Positions 25,937 to 34,960 of a stretch of DNA of 63,984 nucleotides are shown here, piece after piece (position 1 is the stretch's first letter; the number at the start of each line of letters is the position of its first letter). Origin of the DNA: Gemmatimonadota bacterium (GTDB taxonomy: Bacteria; Gemmatimonadota; Gemmatimonadetes; Gemmatimonadales; Gemmatimonadaceae); the NCBI GenBank assembly GCA_021299375.1, contig JAJTGR010000065.1, positions 1-63,984 of the forward strand, read 5' to 3'. Under the pieces are notes generated by a model. That model was not told where the DNA came from. It did no database searches and saw nothing but the letters and a program-made list of their open reading frames with translations. Position numbers and translations under genes: made by a program.

Positions 25937-27604
25937 GTGCGCCACGCTGTCCTGTTCGTCCTTCCATCGCTGATCGCCCTCGCCCCCGCCTGGCTCGGGG
26001 CCCAACGCCCCACCACCCTCGCCGGCCGCTCCACCGTGTACGCGCCGTCGGGCATGGTGGCCACCAGCCAGCCGCTGGCGTCCGCCGCGGGGCTCGAAGT
26101 GCTGCGCACCGGCGGTAACGCCGTCGACGCCGCCGTGGCCGCGGCGGCCGTGCTGGGCGTCACCGAACCGCACATGACCGGCATCGGCGGCGACATGTTC
26201 GCCATCGTGTGGCTGGCCAAGGCGCAGAAGCTCGTGGCCCTCAACGCCAGCGGCCGCGCCGGATCACGCATGGTGCGCGATACGCTCGCCGCGCGCGGCT
26301 TCCGCAGCGGTTCGCAGCAGGGCGCCATGAGCGTCACCGTGCCGGGCGCGCTGGCGGGGTGGGACCTGCTCCTGCGCACCCACGGTACGCGCACGCTCAG
26401 GCAGGCGCTGCAGCCGGCCATTCGCTATGCGCGCGACGGGTTTCCACTCACGCCCATCATTGCCGCGCAGTGGGCCAACGAGACGGAGTTCCTCATGCGC
26501 GACAGCGCCGCCGCCGCCACCTACCTGCCCGGCGGTCGCGCACCCAAGGCCGGTGAGTGGTTCACCAACCGCGATCTCGCCCGTACGCTGCAGGCCATTG
26601 CCGACAGCGGCGTGGGCGTGTTCTACGGCGGCTCACTCGGCCGGCGCCTCGTGCGGTACCTCGACGCGCGCGGTGGCTTCCTCACGCTCGGCGACCTGCG
26701 CCGGAACGCGCCCACCTGGGTGACGCCCATGTCGGTGCCCTTCCGCGGCTATCGCGTGTGGGAGCTGCCGCCCAGCAACCAGGGCATCGCGGCGCTCGAG
26801 ATGCTGCGCATCCTCGAGCCGTATGACCTCAAGGCGATGGGGCACAACAGCCCCGCCTACCTGCACCATCTCATCGAAGCCAAGAAGCTCGCCTACGCCG
26901 ATCTCGACCGGTTCGTGGGCGACGCCGATCATCTCGCGATGCCCGCCGATGCGCTGCTGAGCGACGGGTTCATTGCCGCCCGCCGCGCCCTCATGAACCC
27001 CACCCGCGCGCAGGAGCGCGTGGAGCCGGGCCCGCTGCGCACCAAGAGCGAAACGGTGTACCTCACCGTGGCCGACGCCGAGGGGAACATGGTGTCGTTC
27101 ATCAACTCCATCTACGACTATTTCGGGTCGGGGCTGGTGGTGCCGGGCACCGGCTTCGCGCTGCACAACCGCGGCGCCGGCTTCACGCTCACGCCGGGGC
27201 TCCCCAATACCGTGGCGCCGGGCAAGCGGCCGTTTCACACGCTCATTCCCGGCTTCGTCACGCAGACGGTGAACGGCCGCGAGCAGGCCTACATGAGCTT
27301 CGGCCTCATGGGCGGCGGCGTGCAGGCGCAGGGACACGTGCAGTTCCTGCTCAATCACTTCGCGTTCGGCATGGACCTGCAGGCCGCCATCGACGCGCCG
27401 CGCTTTCGCCACTACGACGGCTATCGCGTAGCGCTCGAGGCGCCCATCACCGATGGCGTGCGCACGGCGCTGCAGGGCATGGGCCATGTGCTCATCGAGC
27501 AGCCGCCCATCGCCTTCGGCGGCGCCCAGGCCATCATGCGCCTGCCGCGCGGGTGGGCCGCCGGGAGCGATCCGCGCAAGGACGGGATGGCGGTGGGGTA
27601 TTGA
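25937..27604 (+). CDS. Gamma-glutamyltransferase family protein, secreted
   Basis: A 555-residue periplasmic enzyme that hydrolyses or transfers gamma-glutamyl groups from glutathione and related amides. A signal peptide (LFVLPSLIALAPAWLGAQ) is followed by the family start, VATSQPLASAAGLEVLRTGGNAVDAAVAAAAVLGVTEP. The motif GIGGDMFAIVW follows. The autocleavage region is SETVYLTVADAEGNMVSFINS, with Thr of ETVY as the probable nucleophile and new N-terminus of the small subunit. Glycines of the FGLMGGGVQ segment help bind substrate. The GTG at 25937 has GGAG upstream. Single gene, but 46 nt before a glycosidase on the same strand. Confidence 0.92.
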   Translation: MRHAVLFVLPSLIALAPAWLGAQRPTTLAGRSTVYAPSGMVATSQPLASAAGLEVLRTGGNAVDAAVAAAAVLGVTEPHMTGIGGDMFAIVWLAKAQKLVALNASGRAGSRMVRDTLAARGFRSGSQQGAMSVTVPGALAGWDLLLRTHGTRTLRQALQPAIRYARDGFPLTPIIAAQWANETEFLMRDSAAAATYLPGGRAPKAGEWFTNRDLARTLQAIADSGVGVFYGGSLGRRLVRYLDARGGFLTLGDLRRNAPTWVTPMSVPFRGYRVWELPPSNQGIAALEMLRILEPYDLKAMGHNSPAYLHHLIEAKKLAYADLDRFVGDADHLAMPADALLSDGFIAARRALMNPTRAQERVEPGPLRTKSETVYLTVADAEGNMVSFINSIYDYFGSGLVVPGTGFALHNRGAGFTLTPGLPNTVAPGKRPFHTLIPGFVTQTVNGREQAYMSFGLMGGGVQAQGHVQFLLNHFAFGMDLQAAIDAPRFRHYDGYRVALEAPITDGVRTALQGMGHVLIEQPPIAFGGAQAIMRLPRGWAAGSDPRKDGMAVGY

Positions 27605-27650
27605 GCCGGCGACCTCGGTGCCACCTCGCTGACCGAGGGCGGCGCCCCGC

Positions 27651-29096
27651 ATGACGTGGCGGCGCACGCCGCTCGTGCTGACCGCTTCGCTGGTCGCGGC
27701 GTTCGTCGCTGGGCTGCCCGCCGCCTGCGCCCGCAGGTCGCGGCCGACGCCACCCCCGCCGACGGCCTGGGTGTCGACGGCCGACCGCGCGCGCCTGCTC
27801 GATGCCCAGCCGGTGCATACCGACCCCGGTGCTCCCGCCGACGTCGTCATCGCCCTCGATACCACGGCCACGTTCCAGCCCATTGAAGGGTTCGGCGCCG
27901 CGCTCACCGACGCGTCGCGTCTCGTGCTCGATCGCCTGCCGCCCGCCGAACGCACGGCGCTGCTCCGCGATCTGTTCTCGCCCACGGACGGCATCGGGCT
28001 CAGCGTGCTGCGGGTACCGCTTGGGGCGTCGGACTTCTCGCCAATCCACGATAGCTACGACGACGTACCGCCCGGGGTGCATGACACGACCTTCCGGTGG
28101 TTCCGCTTCGACCGGGAGCGCGAGCGGGTGGCGATGCTGCACGCCATTCGGCGTGTGCAGCCCGCGCTGCAGCTCATCGGCGCTCCATGGAGCGCACCGG
28201 CGTGGATGAAGACGCCGGCCACGCTGATCGGAGGCACCCTGCGCGACGAAGCCATGCCATGGTACGCCGAGTATCTCGCGCGCGTCGTGGGTGCCTTCGA
28301 CTCGGCCGGTGTGCGCCTCGACTACGTGAGCGTGCAGAACGAGCCCCGCCATGCCCCCACCGACTATCCGGGCATGCGCCTCTCGGCGGCGCAGCGCGCC
28401 ACGCTGCTGGGCGCGCACGTCGGGCCGATGCTTGCGGAGCGGTACCCATACGTGCGTCTGCTGGAGTGGGACCACAACTGGGACGCGCCCGAGGAGCCAC
28501 TCGCCGTGTTGCAGGACAGCGCGGCGCGGCGCGCTGTGCACGGGGTGGCGTGGCACTGTTACGCCGGTGATGTCTCGGCGCAGTCGGTGGTACACGCGGC
28601 GCATCCAACCGTGGCCACCTGGTTCACCGAGTGCGCCGGCGGGGCCTGGGCACCTGATTTCGGCGACAACCTGCTGTGGAATGTGCGTACGCTGGTGATC
28701 GGCGCCACGCAGCACTGGGCGCGCGGGGTGCTGCTGTGGAACCTCGCCCTCGATGAGCGACACGGCCCGCACCGCGGGGGCTGCGCCGACTGTCGGGGCG
28801 TGGTGACCGTGGACGCGGCCATCGGCCGCGTGACGCGCAACGCGGAGTACTACGCGCTCGCCCACGCCAGTCGCTTCGTGCGGCGCGGTGCCGTGCGCAT
28901 TGGCAGTGCGGTGACGCGCGGCGACACGGACACCTTTGCGCAGGTGGCGTTCCGGCACGCAGATGGCGACGGTTCGCTGGTGGTGATCGCGGCGAATGCT
29001 GCGCCGGTCGCGCAGTGGGTGCGGATCGAGGGCGGTGTTCGTGCCATGCGACTGGAGATGCCGGCCCGCAGCGTGGTAACGGTCGAGCAGCGCTGA
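27651..29096 (+). CDS. GH30-family glycosidase (glucosylceramidase-like), exported
   Basis: A 481-residue glycoside hydrolase. The N-terminus has a hydrophobic export signal ending LPAACARR; a Cys there could be lipidated, but the lipobox is imperfect. The GH30 fold is shown by QPIEGFGAALTDASRLVLDRLP, LSVLRVPLGASDFS, APWSAPAWMKT, the acid/base Glu in YVSVQNEPRH and the nucleophile Glu in TWFTECAGG. A C-terminal beta domain ends with SVVTVEQR. Candidate substrates are beta-glucosides or beta-xylosides outside the cytoplasm. It starts 46 nt after the gamma-glutamyltransferase gene and may share its transcript. Confidence 0.92.
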   Translation: MTWRRTPLVLTASLVAAFVAGLPAACARRSRPTPPPPTAWVSTADRARLLDAQPVHTDPGAPADVVIALDTTATFQPIEGFGAALTDASRLVLDRLPPAERTALLRDLFSPTDGIGLSVLRVPLGASDFSPIHDSYDDVPPGVHDTTFRWFRFDRERERVAMLHAIRRVQPALQLIGAPWSAPAWMKTPATLIGGTLRDEAMPWYAEYLARVVGAFDSAGVRLDYVSVQNEPRHAPTDYPGMRLSAAQRATLLGAHVGPMLAERYPYVRLLEWDHNWDAPEEPLAVLQDSAARRAVHGVAWHCYAGDVSAQSVVHAAHPTVATWFTECAGGAWAPDFGDNLLWNVRTLVIGATQHWARGVLLWNLALDERHGPHRGGCADCRGVVTVDAAIGRVTRNAEYYALAHASRFVRRGAVRIGSAVTRGDTDTFAQVAFRHADGDGSLVVIAANAAPVAQWVRIEGGVRAMRLEMPARSVVTVEQR

Positions 29097-29752
29097 CGGC
29101 GCGGCGCCCAACCGCACCGCGACGCATAGTTCGGCTCTTCGGGGTTTCGCGTGGGGTGGCGTTCGGTTGGGCGGCGGCCAGCATCGCGCGCCCGACGGCG
29201 GTCCGGGGCGTCCGGCGCCACCCCGACATCAGGCGCCGTGCGAATCGCGCCAAGTCTTGCGTGCCCGGCGCGACGGCGTCCCGGCCCCCCTGCGGGGGGC
29301 GATCCACGAGGGGGGGCCCCACCGGATCCAGCCGGGTGCGCCACTCGCGGAGCGCGCGTGGGTGGCCTGCTGCGCGGGGCGATCCGGCCGTGCTCCCGTT
29401 GTTGATCGCAAACCCGAAGGCGGCGCCCGCATCGCGGCATCCGCATCGCGGCGAAAGCCTCGCGGCGCCCGCCTGGCCAGATATCCAGGGGACCGCGATG
29501 TGACCAAGCCAACCCACGCCGAACCCGACGGAGCCCATATTTGTTCGCTCCTCCCTTCTTCCCGAGAGTGTGTCCGATGCTCCGCTGCGCCAGCCTCGCC
29601 AAGGCCATCCCCCCCGGATCGGTTACGCCCTCGGTGCCAGCCTGCAGGCCTACGCCATCGCCTGCGCTCTGCCATCGCCCGCAGTGGCAGCGGCTCGCGG
29701 CGTGCTTCGGCACGCCGGCGGCGCGGAGCGATCGCGGTGAGACGACCCTGCG
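29097..29752 (+). other. Gap of 656 bp without a recognised gene
   Basis: Neither strand shows a frame with a recognisable protein. Local features are a GC-rich repeat (GCATCGCGGCATCCGCATCG at 29430-29449) and G/C runs near 29280-29320. A plus-strand frame over 29541-29789 has a start-like TTG and a ragged composition; it may be a relic. No promoter is evident until the Cys-rich gene that follows. Confidence 0.45.
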
Positions 29753-30526
29753 GTGGGTGAACGCGAACCTCATGCATGGGGGCGCGTGACGCCGCGAGGC
29801 GGCGTGGGTCCGATTGCGGCGCAGCGGGCGCGCAATGCGGCGCTCCGTGACCAGGCGGACGCGTTGGCGGCGCCGCACCAGCCCGCAGCCCGTCCGCTGC
29901 CGGTGATTGTCCTGCCAGCGAACACGCGTGAGACGACACCGCTGCCTGACGAGACCAGGGAGCAATTCCTCCGGCATCTGCGGCTGCAGATCACGCGGGC
30001 CTTCGCGGCGCCCCTGCGGGACAACACCGCCCCCATGTCCGAGGAAGACGAGGCCATGCGCGCCGACGCGGGCGAAATCGAAGGGCCGTCGGCCGATTCC
30101 GATGCGCTGGCCGTGGGAGCCGTCCTCGGTGCCGCGTGCGCAACCTGCCGCGGAGAGTGCTGCACGGCGGGTGGCACTCATGCCTTTCTCAAGGCGGCCA
30201 GTCTGGTGCGGGTGCGGGCCAATCTGGCCACCAGCGATGGGGGCTCACCTTCGGCCGACGCAATCGAAGCCCACTATGCGGCGGCGCTTCCTGCGCGGCA
30301 CTACCGCGGCTCGTGTGTCTTCCACGCCACTGGTGGCTGTACCCTGGCGCGTGGTCTGCGCTCGAACCTCTGCAACCGCTACCTGTGCGGCGCGCTCACG
30401 CAGCTCACCCGGGCGATGGCGGCCACCGGTGAGGCCTCCGCGTTCGTTGCCGCGGCCGACTCGGTGCACCTGCGGCGCATGGCCCTGCTCTCACCGGAGG
30501 GCGCCCGAGCCATTGCGCGGCCGTGA
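29753..30526 (+). CDS. Cysteine-rich protein, possibly a YkgJ-like metal-binding domain
   Basis: A 257-residue frame from a GTG; the true start is uncertain, with in-frame GTGs at 29786 and 29804. The first 100 residues hold LPVIVLPANTRETTPLPDETREQFLRHLR, which looks real. The second half carries eight cysteines in CATCRGECCTAGG, SCVFHATGGCTL and NLCNRYLCGAL. The CxxCxxxCC start and later pairs resemble the zinc- or iron-chelating YkgJ/CxxCxxCC family. It is convergent with the aldo/keto reductase gene across 32 bp. Function unknown. Confidence 0.65.
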   Translation: MGEREPHAWGRVTPRGGVGPIAAQRARNAALRDQADALAAPHQPAARPLPVIVLPANTRETTPLPDETREQFLRHLRLQITRAFAAPLRDNTAPMSEEDEAMRADAGEIEGPSADSDALAVGAVLGAACATCRGECCTAGGTHAFLKAASLVRVRANLATSDGGSPSADAIEAHYAAALPARHYRGSCVFHATGGCTLARGLRSNLCNRYLCGALTQLTRAMAATGEASAFVAAADSVHLRRMALLSPEGARAIARP

Positions 30527-30558
30527 CCCTCGAGTCGGCGAGGGGGCTGGAGCGGTGG

Positions 30559-31611
30559 TCAGCGGCTGGCGTTCAGATTGTACCGCATGATGCCCGCGTG
30601 CGGACCGACCGGGTCACGTTCCAGTGCGTAGACGTCGCCAGTGGGACCGGGCGCCGCATCGATCAGCTGCCGGATGGTGGCCCGCTCCGTGTCGGTGAGC
30701 GTGAACGTGAGTGCCGACAGGGTGGCCGGCAGGTGGTGCGCGTGACGCGCGCCCACGATGACCGCGGCGACGGCGGGTTCGTCGAGCACGGCGCGCACCG
30801 CCACCGCGCCGATCGTGCGATCATGGGTGCGGGCGATGTCGTGCAGCGTGGCCAGCAGCTGCTGGAACCTAGCCCAGCCGCCGAACTCGTCGATGATGAG
30901 CTTGTACTTCACCAGCGAGCGGTTCTCGAGCGGCGCCTGCGGTTCTGGGGCCCCCAGCCACCGCTCATGGAAGAACCCGCCGGCGAGCGCACCGTAGGCC
31001 AGCAGCCCGATGTCATGTGCTCCGCACAGGGTCGCCATGTCGCGCAACGCCCGCCGGTCGAGCAGCGAGACCTGCACCTGATGTGAGACGATCGGTACGC
31101 CGGCGTCGCGCATCGCCGCCACATGCGCGGTGTCGAAGTTGGTGAGCCCGAGGTGGCGGATGGCGCCGGCGCGCTGCAGGTCGCCGAGGTGCTGCGCGGC
31201 ATCGAGCCAGCCGGGCACGTCGTAGTCCCACCAGTGGAACTGCACGAGATCGAGCGTGTCCACGCCGAGCCGGCGGCGCGAGCGGTCAATGAGGGCCACG
31301 AGATCGTCGCGCGTGAGCGTGGCCAGGGCGCTGCGATCGGGCACGCACTTGGTGTGCACGCGGATGGCGGGGGCGTCGGGGCCGTGCCGGTCGCGCCAGG
31401 TGCGCAGGAACTCGCCGATGAGCTCCTCCACGCCCGTGTAGATGTCCGCGCAGTCGAACGCGGTCATCCCCGCTTCGGCGAACGCGACCATGTCGGCGAT
31501 GGCCGCCGCTCGGTCGATGGTGCCATGGCCGCCGGCCAGCTGCCAGCCGCCCTTGATGAGCCGCGGGATCTCGTAACCGGGGGCGAGGGCACGGTGGGGC
31601 ACGGTGCTCAC
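30559..31611 (-). CDS. Aldo/keto reductase
   Basis: A 350-residue NAD(P)H-dependent carbonyl reductase of the TIM-barrel aldo/keto reductase superfamily. The catalytic tetrad is visible: Asp and Tyr in TAFDCADIYTGVEELIGEF, Lys in RVHTKCVPD and His in LVQFHWWDY. The cofactor end shows AAVIVGARHAHHLPATL. The motif HWWDY and length fit the subgroup related to L-galactose or pyridoxal dehydrogenases, but the substrate is unknown. Its ATG overlaps the stop of the upstream TIGR04076-family gene by 4 nt (ATGA), showing a tightly coupled two-gene operon. Confidence 0.9.
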   Translation of the reverse strand: MSTVPHRALAPGYEIPRLIKGGWQLAGGHGTIDRAAAIADMVAFAEAGMTAFDCADIYTGVEELIGEFLRTWRDRHGPDAPAIRVHTKCVPDRSALATLTRDDLVALIDRSRRRLGVDTLDLVQFHWWDYDVPGWLDAAQHLGDLQRAGAIRHLGLTNFDTAHVAAMRDAGVPIVSHQVQVSLLDRRALRDMATLCGAHDIGLLAYGALAGGFFHERWLGAPEPQAPLENRSLVKYKLIIDEFGGWARFQQLLATLHDIARTHDRTIGAVAVRAVLDEPAVAAVIVGARHAHHLPATLSALTFTLTDTERATIRQLIDAAPGPTGDVYALERDPVGPHAGIMRYNLNASR

Positions 31612-31976
31612 TCGGCAGACTCCGGCGGGAGCGGTACGAGCGTGACGTCGGCGTGGTGGAAGGTGCTGGTCCCGATGCGCGTGATGCGGAAGCGCCCGCC
31701 GCAGTGCGGATCGGGACAGGCGATCTCGGCGTCGGTGGTCATCCAGTCGTTGGGGTGCGTGGGACGCTGCTTGGCGGGGAGCAGGGGCAGCAACGCCGCC
31801 AGCGGATACAGCGGAAAGGTCTGCCCCGGCGGGAACTCGAGGTTCTCTCCGCGCAGGGTGAACGAGTCCCCCGCCTTGTGGTTGCAGACCATGGGTCGCT
31901 CCGTGGCGATCACTTCGACACGCAAATCATGGAGGACGAACGAGTCGTCGCGCACGGCCGGCGGCAGGGAGGGCAT
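31608..31976 (-). CDS. TIGR04076-family small protein
   Basis: A 122-residue protein of a family without known function. The pattern VEVIATERPMVCNHKAGDSFTLRGENLEFPPGQ matches the family start (V.V.....G.C..H..GD.F), followed by the middle segment FPLYPLAALLPLLPAKQR and CPDPHCGGRFRI. Cysteines near 31 and 90 might bind metal. It is translationally coupled to the aldo/keto reductase gene, so it may take part in the same reaction. A TATCGT box sits 6 nt upstream of its ATG. It is divergent from the antiporter gene. Confidence 0.8.
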   Translation of the reverse strand: MPSLPPAVRDDSFVLHDLRVEVIATERPMVCNHKAGDSFTLRGENLEFPPGQTFPLYPLAALLPLLPAKQRPTHPNDWMTTDAEIACPDPHCGGRFRITRIGTSTFHHADVTLVPLPPESAE

Positions 31977-31982
31977 GGCTCA

Positions 31983-31988
31983 ACGATA
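31983..31988 (-). promoter_or_regulatory. -10-like TATCGT box before the TIGR04076 gene
   Basis: TATCGT on the minus strand is followed by 6 nt (TGAGCC) and then the ATG at 31976. No ribosome binding site fits in between, suggesting a leaderless transcript. The same hexamer lies 5 nt before the DUF1289 gene. Confidence 0.35.
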
Positions 31989-32024
31989 GCCAAATCCCGC
32001 GCCGGGTACGACTATGTGGCGCCT

Positions 32025-33410
32025 ATGCCTCTTGGTCCCTCTCCTGAGCTGTCGTTGCCGCTTGCCTTCCGGGGCGGACTCGCGGGCGCCCTGGCGCCGT
32101 TCGGTGTCTTCCTCGGCGGGGTCGGCACTTTGGCCATGCTTGGTGCTCCCGACGAGAAAGGGTTCTGGCCCATACTGCTGGCCGCCCTGATCACCGGACT
32201 CCTGCTGACGCGCGATCGGGCACGCTACGCCGAGGCCATGCTCGATGGTATGGGCCAGCGCCTGGTCATGATCATGCTGAGCGCTTGGCTGTTTGCCGGC
32301 GTCCTGGGGGCGTTGCTGAGCGCCGGCGGGGTCGTGCAGGGGCTCGCCGGGGTGGCGTCGCTGCTCGGGCTTGGCGGCGGTGCCTACGTGGCGGTGGCCT
32401 TCGTCACGGCCGCGGTGGTGTCGACGGCGACCGGCACGAGTTTCGGGACGATCCTGCTGTGCGGGCCCATCCTGTATCCGGCCGGCGTGCACTCGCACCC
32501 GGCCGCGCTCATGGGCGCCATTCTCGCCGGGGCCACGGTCGGGGATTCCATCTCACCCGTGTCCGACACCACGATTGCGTCCAGCGGGACGCAGGGCGTG
32601 GACATTGGCGGCACGGTGCGCGCGCGGGGGCGATACGCGGTGCCGGCCGGCCTCGTGGCGTTGGTGGTCAGCACGTGGCTCGGAGGCCGTACGACGGGAC
32701 AGGGCACGGTGCCCATGCCCGGCGGCAGCGTGAGCCTCGCACCGCTCGCCATGCTGCTCTCGCCGATGCTCGCGATCGGCATGCTGCTGGCGCGGCGGCA
32801 TCTTATCGAGAGCCTGCTGGCGGGCATCACCAGCGCTGTCCTGATCGGCCTTGCCGTGGGCGCGCTGTCCCCGCCTGCGCTGCTGCATGTGGCGCCGGGC
32901 ACGTTCGGAGCCACCGGCGTCATCGTGGACGGAATGCAGCGCGCGGTGGGGGTGAGCGTGTTCACGATCCTGCTCATGGGGCTGGTGGGCACACTGCAGG
33001 CCACCGACGTGCTGCCGCGTCTGGTCGCGACCGTGCAGCGCCGGGCCCGCTCGCCCCGGGGCGCCGAATGGTGGATGGTGGGCGTGGTGTCGGCGGCGGT
33101 GCTGCTCACCACGCACTCGGTGGTGGCGATCCTCGCCGTGGGAGAGGTCGCGAAGCAGACGGGGGAACGTTTCGGCCTCGACGGCTATCGCCGCGCGAAC
33201 CTGCTGGACCTCACGGTGTGTACGTGGCCGTTCCTGCTGCCGTACTTCCTTCCCACCATCCTCGCCGCCGGCACCACGCGCAGCGAGGGGCCGGCGGCGA
33301 TGCCGGTACTCACGGCCGGGATGGTGGGGCTGTACAACACGTATGCGTGGGCGCTGCTGGCGATGATCGTGGTGGCGGTGGCGACGGGGTACGGACGCCG
33401 GGATGGCTGA
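32025..33410 (+). CDS. NhaC-family sodium/proton antiporter
   Basis: A 461-residue inner-membrane transporter with about eleven hydrophobic segments. Family features are GVGTLAML near the start, VVSTATGTSFGTILLCGPILYPAG, and ILAGATVGDSISPVSDTTIASSG, the strongly conserved Asp-Ser-x-Ser-Pro-x-Ser-Asp-Thr ion-binding motif of NhaC-type carriers. The C-terminal part has LLTTHSVVAILAVGEVAKQTGERFGLDGYRRANLLDL. It exchanges sodium (or malate-linked ions in some relatives) for protons. The ATG at 32025 is chosen, although a GTG 9 nt earlier is in frame. Confidence 0.92.
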   Translation: MPLGPSPELSLPLAFRGGLAGALAPFGVFLGGVGTLAMLGAPDEKGFWPILLAALITGLLLTRDRARYAEAMLDGMGQRLVMIMLSAWLFAGVLGALLSAGGVVQGLAGVASLLGLGGGAYVAVAFVTAAVVSTATGTSFGTILLCGPILYPAGVHSHPAALMGAILAGATVGDSISPVSDTTIASSGTQGVDIGGTVRARGRYAVPAGLVALVVSTWLGGRTTGQGTVPMPGGSVSLAPLAMLLSPMLAIGMLLARRHLIESLLAGITSAVLIGLAVGALSPPALLHVAPGTFGATGVIVDGMQRAVGVSVFTILLMGLVGTLQATDVLPRLVATVQRRARSPRGAEWWMVGVVSAAVLLTTHSVVAILAVGEVAKQTGERFGLDGYRRANLLDLTVCTWPFLLPYFLPTILAAGTTRSEGPAAMPVLTAGMVGLYNTYAWALLAMIVVAVATGYGRRDG

Positions 33411-33514
33411 CGGCCGACCACGGTAGCCGGCACGGCGGTACGGAAAACGATGCCAGGGCGGGCGGCGTCAGCACTGCCGTCGTCCTGGTTACCGCCGTCC
33501 GCGGCGAGAAAGGC

Positions 33515-34915
33515 TCAAGCGTCTTCCAGCTCGTCCGTATCCGCGAGTCCGTGTGCCAACGCCCGCTCGAGCCGCTGCAGGCGCTTGTCGAACTGGCGCG
33601 TGGCGTAGTTGATGAAGGGATCGGGCAAGAGGCCGAAGGGCGTGGCGTCAGCGGGATAGGCGTTGAAGGCCTCGCTGATCACCGTGACGGCCGGGTCGAG
33701 CAGCGCATTCATGGTTTCCGTGACGGCCTGCCATACCGGCTCACCGTGGTCGGCCACGAGGCGCGACAGCAGGAAAATGCCGTACGCGATGTGCCGCGAT
33801 TCATCCTGCTTGAGATGGCCGGCCATCTGCTGCATCCCCGGCATGATGCCACGTTCGCTGAGAATGCGGTGGAACGTGTGATAACCCGTCTCGGCGAGCA
33901 CCCCTTCGACGATCATGTTGTACGTCGCGGACGCGCGCGCTTGCGCCATGGGTGAGCGGTCGGCGCGAAGCCGCTGCATCGCCTCCGGGAGCGCCTCGAC
34001 GAAAATGTGACGGTACGATGCGGTATGGTAGCGCGACAAATCGTCGCCCCCCGCGCCCACGGCGTCGAGGAAGCGCCGCATCCCCTCGACGTGCTTCGCC
34101 TCCTCCCAGATGAACGACGTCAGGTACAGTTGCTCCTCGAGCCGGCCTTCCTGCGCCACCACATCGAGCAACGGCAGGATGTCGATCACCACGGCTTCCT
34201 CCCCCGCCTGGAAGAGCGAGGCCAGCCGCAACAGCAGATCGCGTTCATCGCCGGCCAGGGTGTCCCAGTCGCGGCGGTCCTGCGTGAAGTCGATATCGGC
34301 CGGATTCCAGATGCCCAACCGCTTGGCCTTGTCCCAGAGCCGCATGGGGACGCTGTCGAAGCGAAGGCCGGTGGGGCTCGTGCTCTGGAAGGCGAGGCGC
34401 GCGGGGATGGATGTCGGATGGGGCGACCCCGCGGCGCCCCGTGTGGACGCGACCGCCTCTGCAGGCTGCTCGGCAGGCCCCGTGGCCCCGGCCGCGGCGT
34501 CCTGCTCCGCCTGAACGAGCACCGTGTGTGCCACCTTCAACAACGCCGTCGCCGCCGATACCTGCGGCAGCAGCCCGGCCAGCGACCCCTTCAACAGGGC
34601 GAGCCTGCCGCGCATGATGGCCATGGTAGGCGCCATGCCGCCGTTCAGTACCTCCATCCAGTCGACGAGGGCGCCGGTGATGACGAAGCGAGCGGCGAGG
34701 CGATCGTCGAGGGTGGCGAGGCGTGCCGCCCGGCAGGTGCCACGGTCGAGGTCGAGGAATACGGCTGTGGCCTGGGGCAGCCCCTGTGCCGGGTCGGCCT
34801 GGGCCTCGAGCACGAGCCCGCCCTCCCAGTGCCGCGCGGCGTGCCGGTAGGCGGCGCTCTGATTGAGCGCGTGGCCGAGGGCCACGACGGAACGTTCGGA
34901 GAAGGGATGTGCCAT
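33515..34915 (-). CDS. SCP2 sterol-carrier domain fused to an R2-like ligand-binding oxidase
   Basis: A 466-residue two-domain protein. Residues about 15-130 (ALNQSAAYRHAARHWEGGL ... FVITGALVDWMEVLNGGM ... RGRLALLKGSLAGLLPQV) form an SCP2-type lipid-binding domain. A Pro/Ala-rich linker of about 45 residues follows. Residues 175-450 are an R2lox Mn/Fe oxidase. Ligand candidates are Glu239, Glu272 and His275 (WEEAKH), Glu337 (IVEGVL), Glu372 and His375 (DESRH). Val242 and Tyr332 sit where the characteristic Val-Tyr ether crosslink forms in this family. R2lox holds a long-chain fatty-acid-like ligand, so the SCP2 domain may deliver or shield it. The ATG at 34915 begins the SCP2 fold. Confidence 0.9.
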   Translation of the reverse strand: MAHPFSERSVVALGHALNQSAAYRHAARHWEGGLVLEAQADPAQGLPQATAVFLDLDRGTCRAARLATLDDRLAARFVITGALVDWMEVLNGGMAPTMAIMRGRLALLKGSLAGLLPQVSAATALLKVAHTVLVQAEQDAAAGATGPAEQPAEAVASTRGAAGSPHPTSIPARLAFQSTSPTGLRFDSVPMRLWDKAKRLGIWNPADIDFTQDRRDWDTLAGDERDLLLRLASLFQAGEEAVVIDILPLLDVVAQEGRLEEQLYLTSFIWEEAKHVEGMRRFLDAVGAGGDDLSRYHTASYRHIFVEALPEAMQRLRADRSPMAQARASATYNMIVEGVLAETGYHTFHRILSERGIMPGMQQMAGHLKQDESRHIAYGIFLLSRLVADHGEPVWQAVTETMNALLDPAVTVISEAFNAYPADATPFGLLPDPFINYATRQFDKRLQRLERALAHGLADTDELEDA

Positions 34916-34948
34916 GTGTGGAAGCTGTACCGGGTGGATCCGGACGGG

Positions 34949-34954
34949 TAGACT
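34949..34954 (+). promoter_or_regulatory. -10-like TAGACT box before a small gene
   Basis: TAGACT lies 6 nt before the ATG at 34961, matching the short spacing seen before several other start codons in the window. It supports the small frame that follows as a real, probably leaderless gene. Confidence 0.35.
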
Positions 34955-34960
34955 CCGCCC

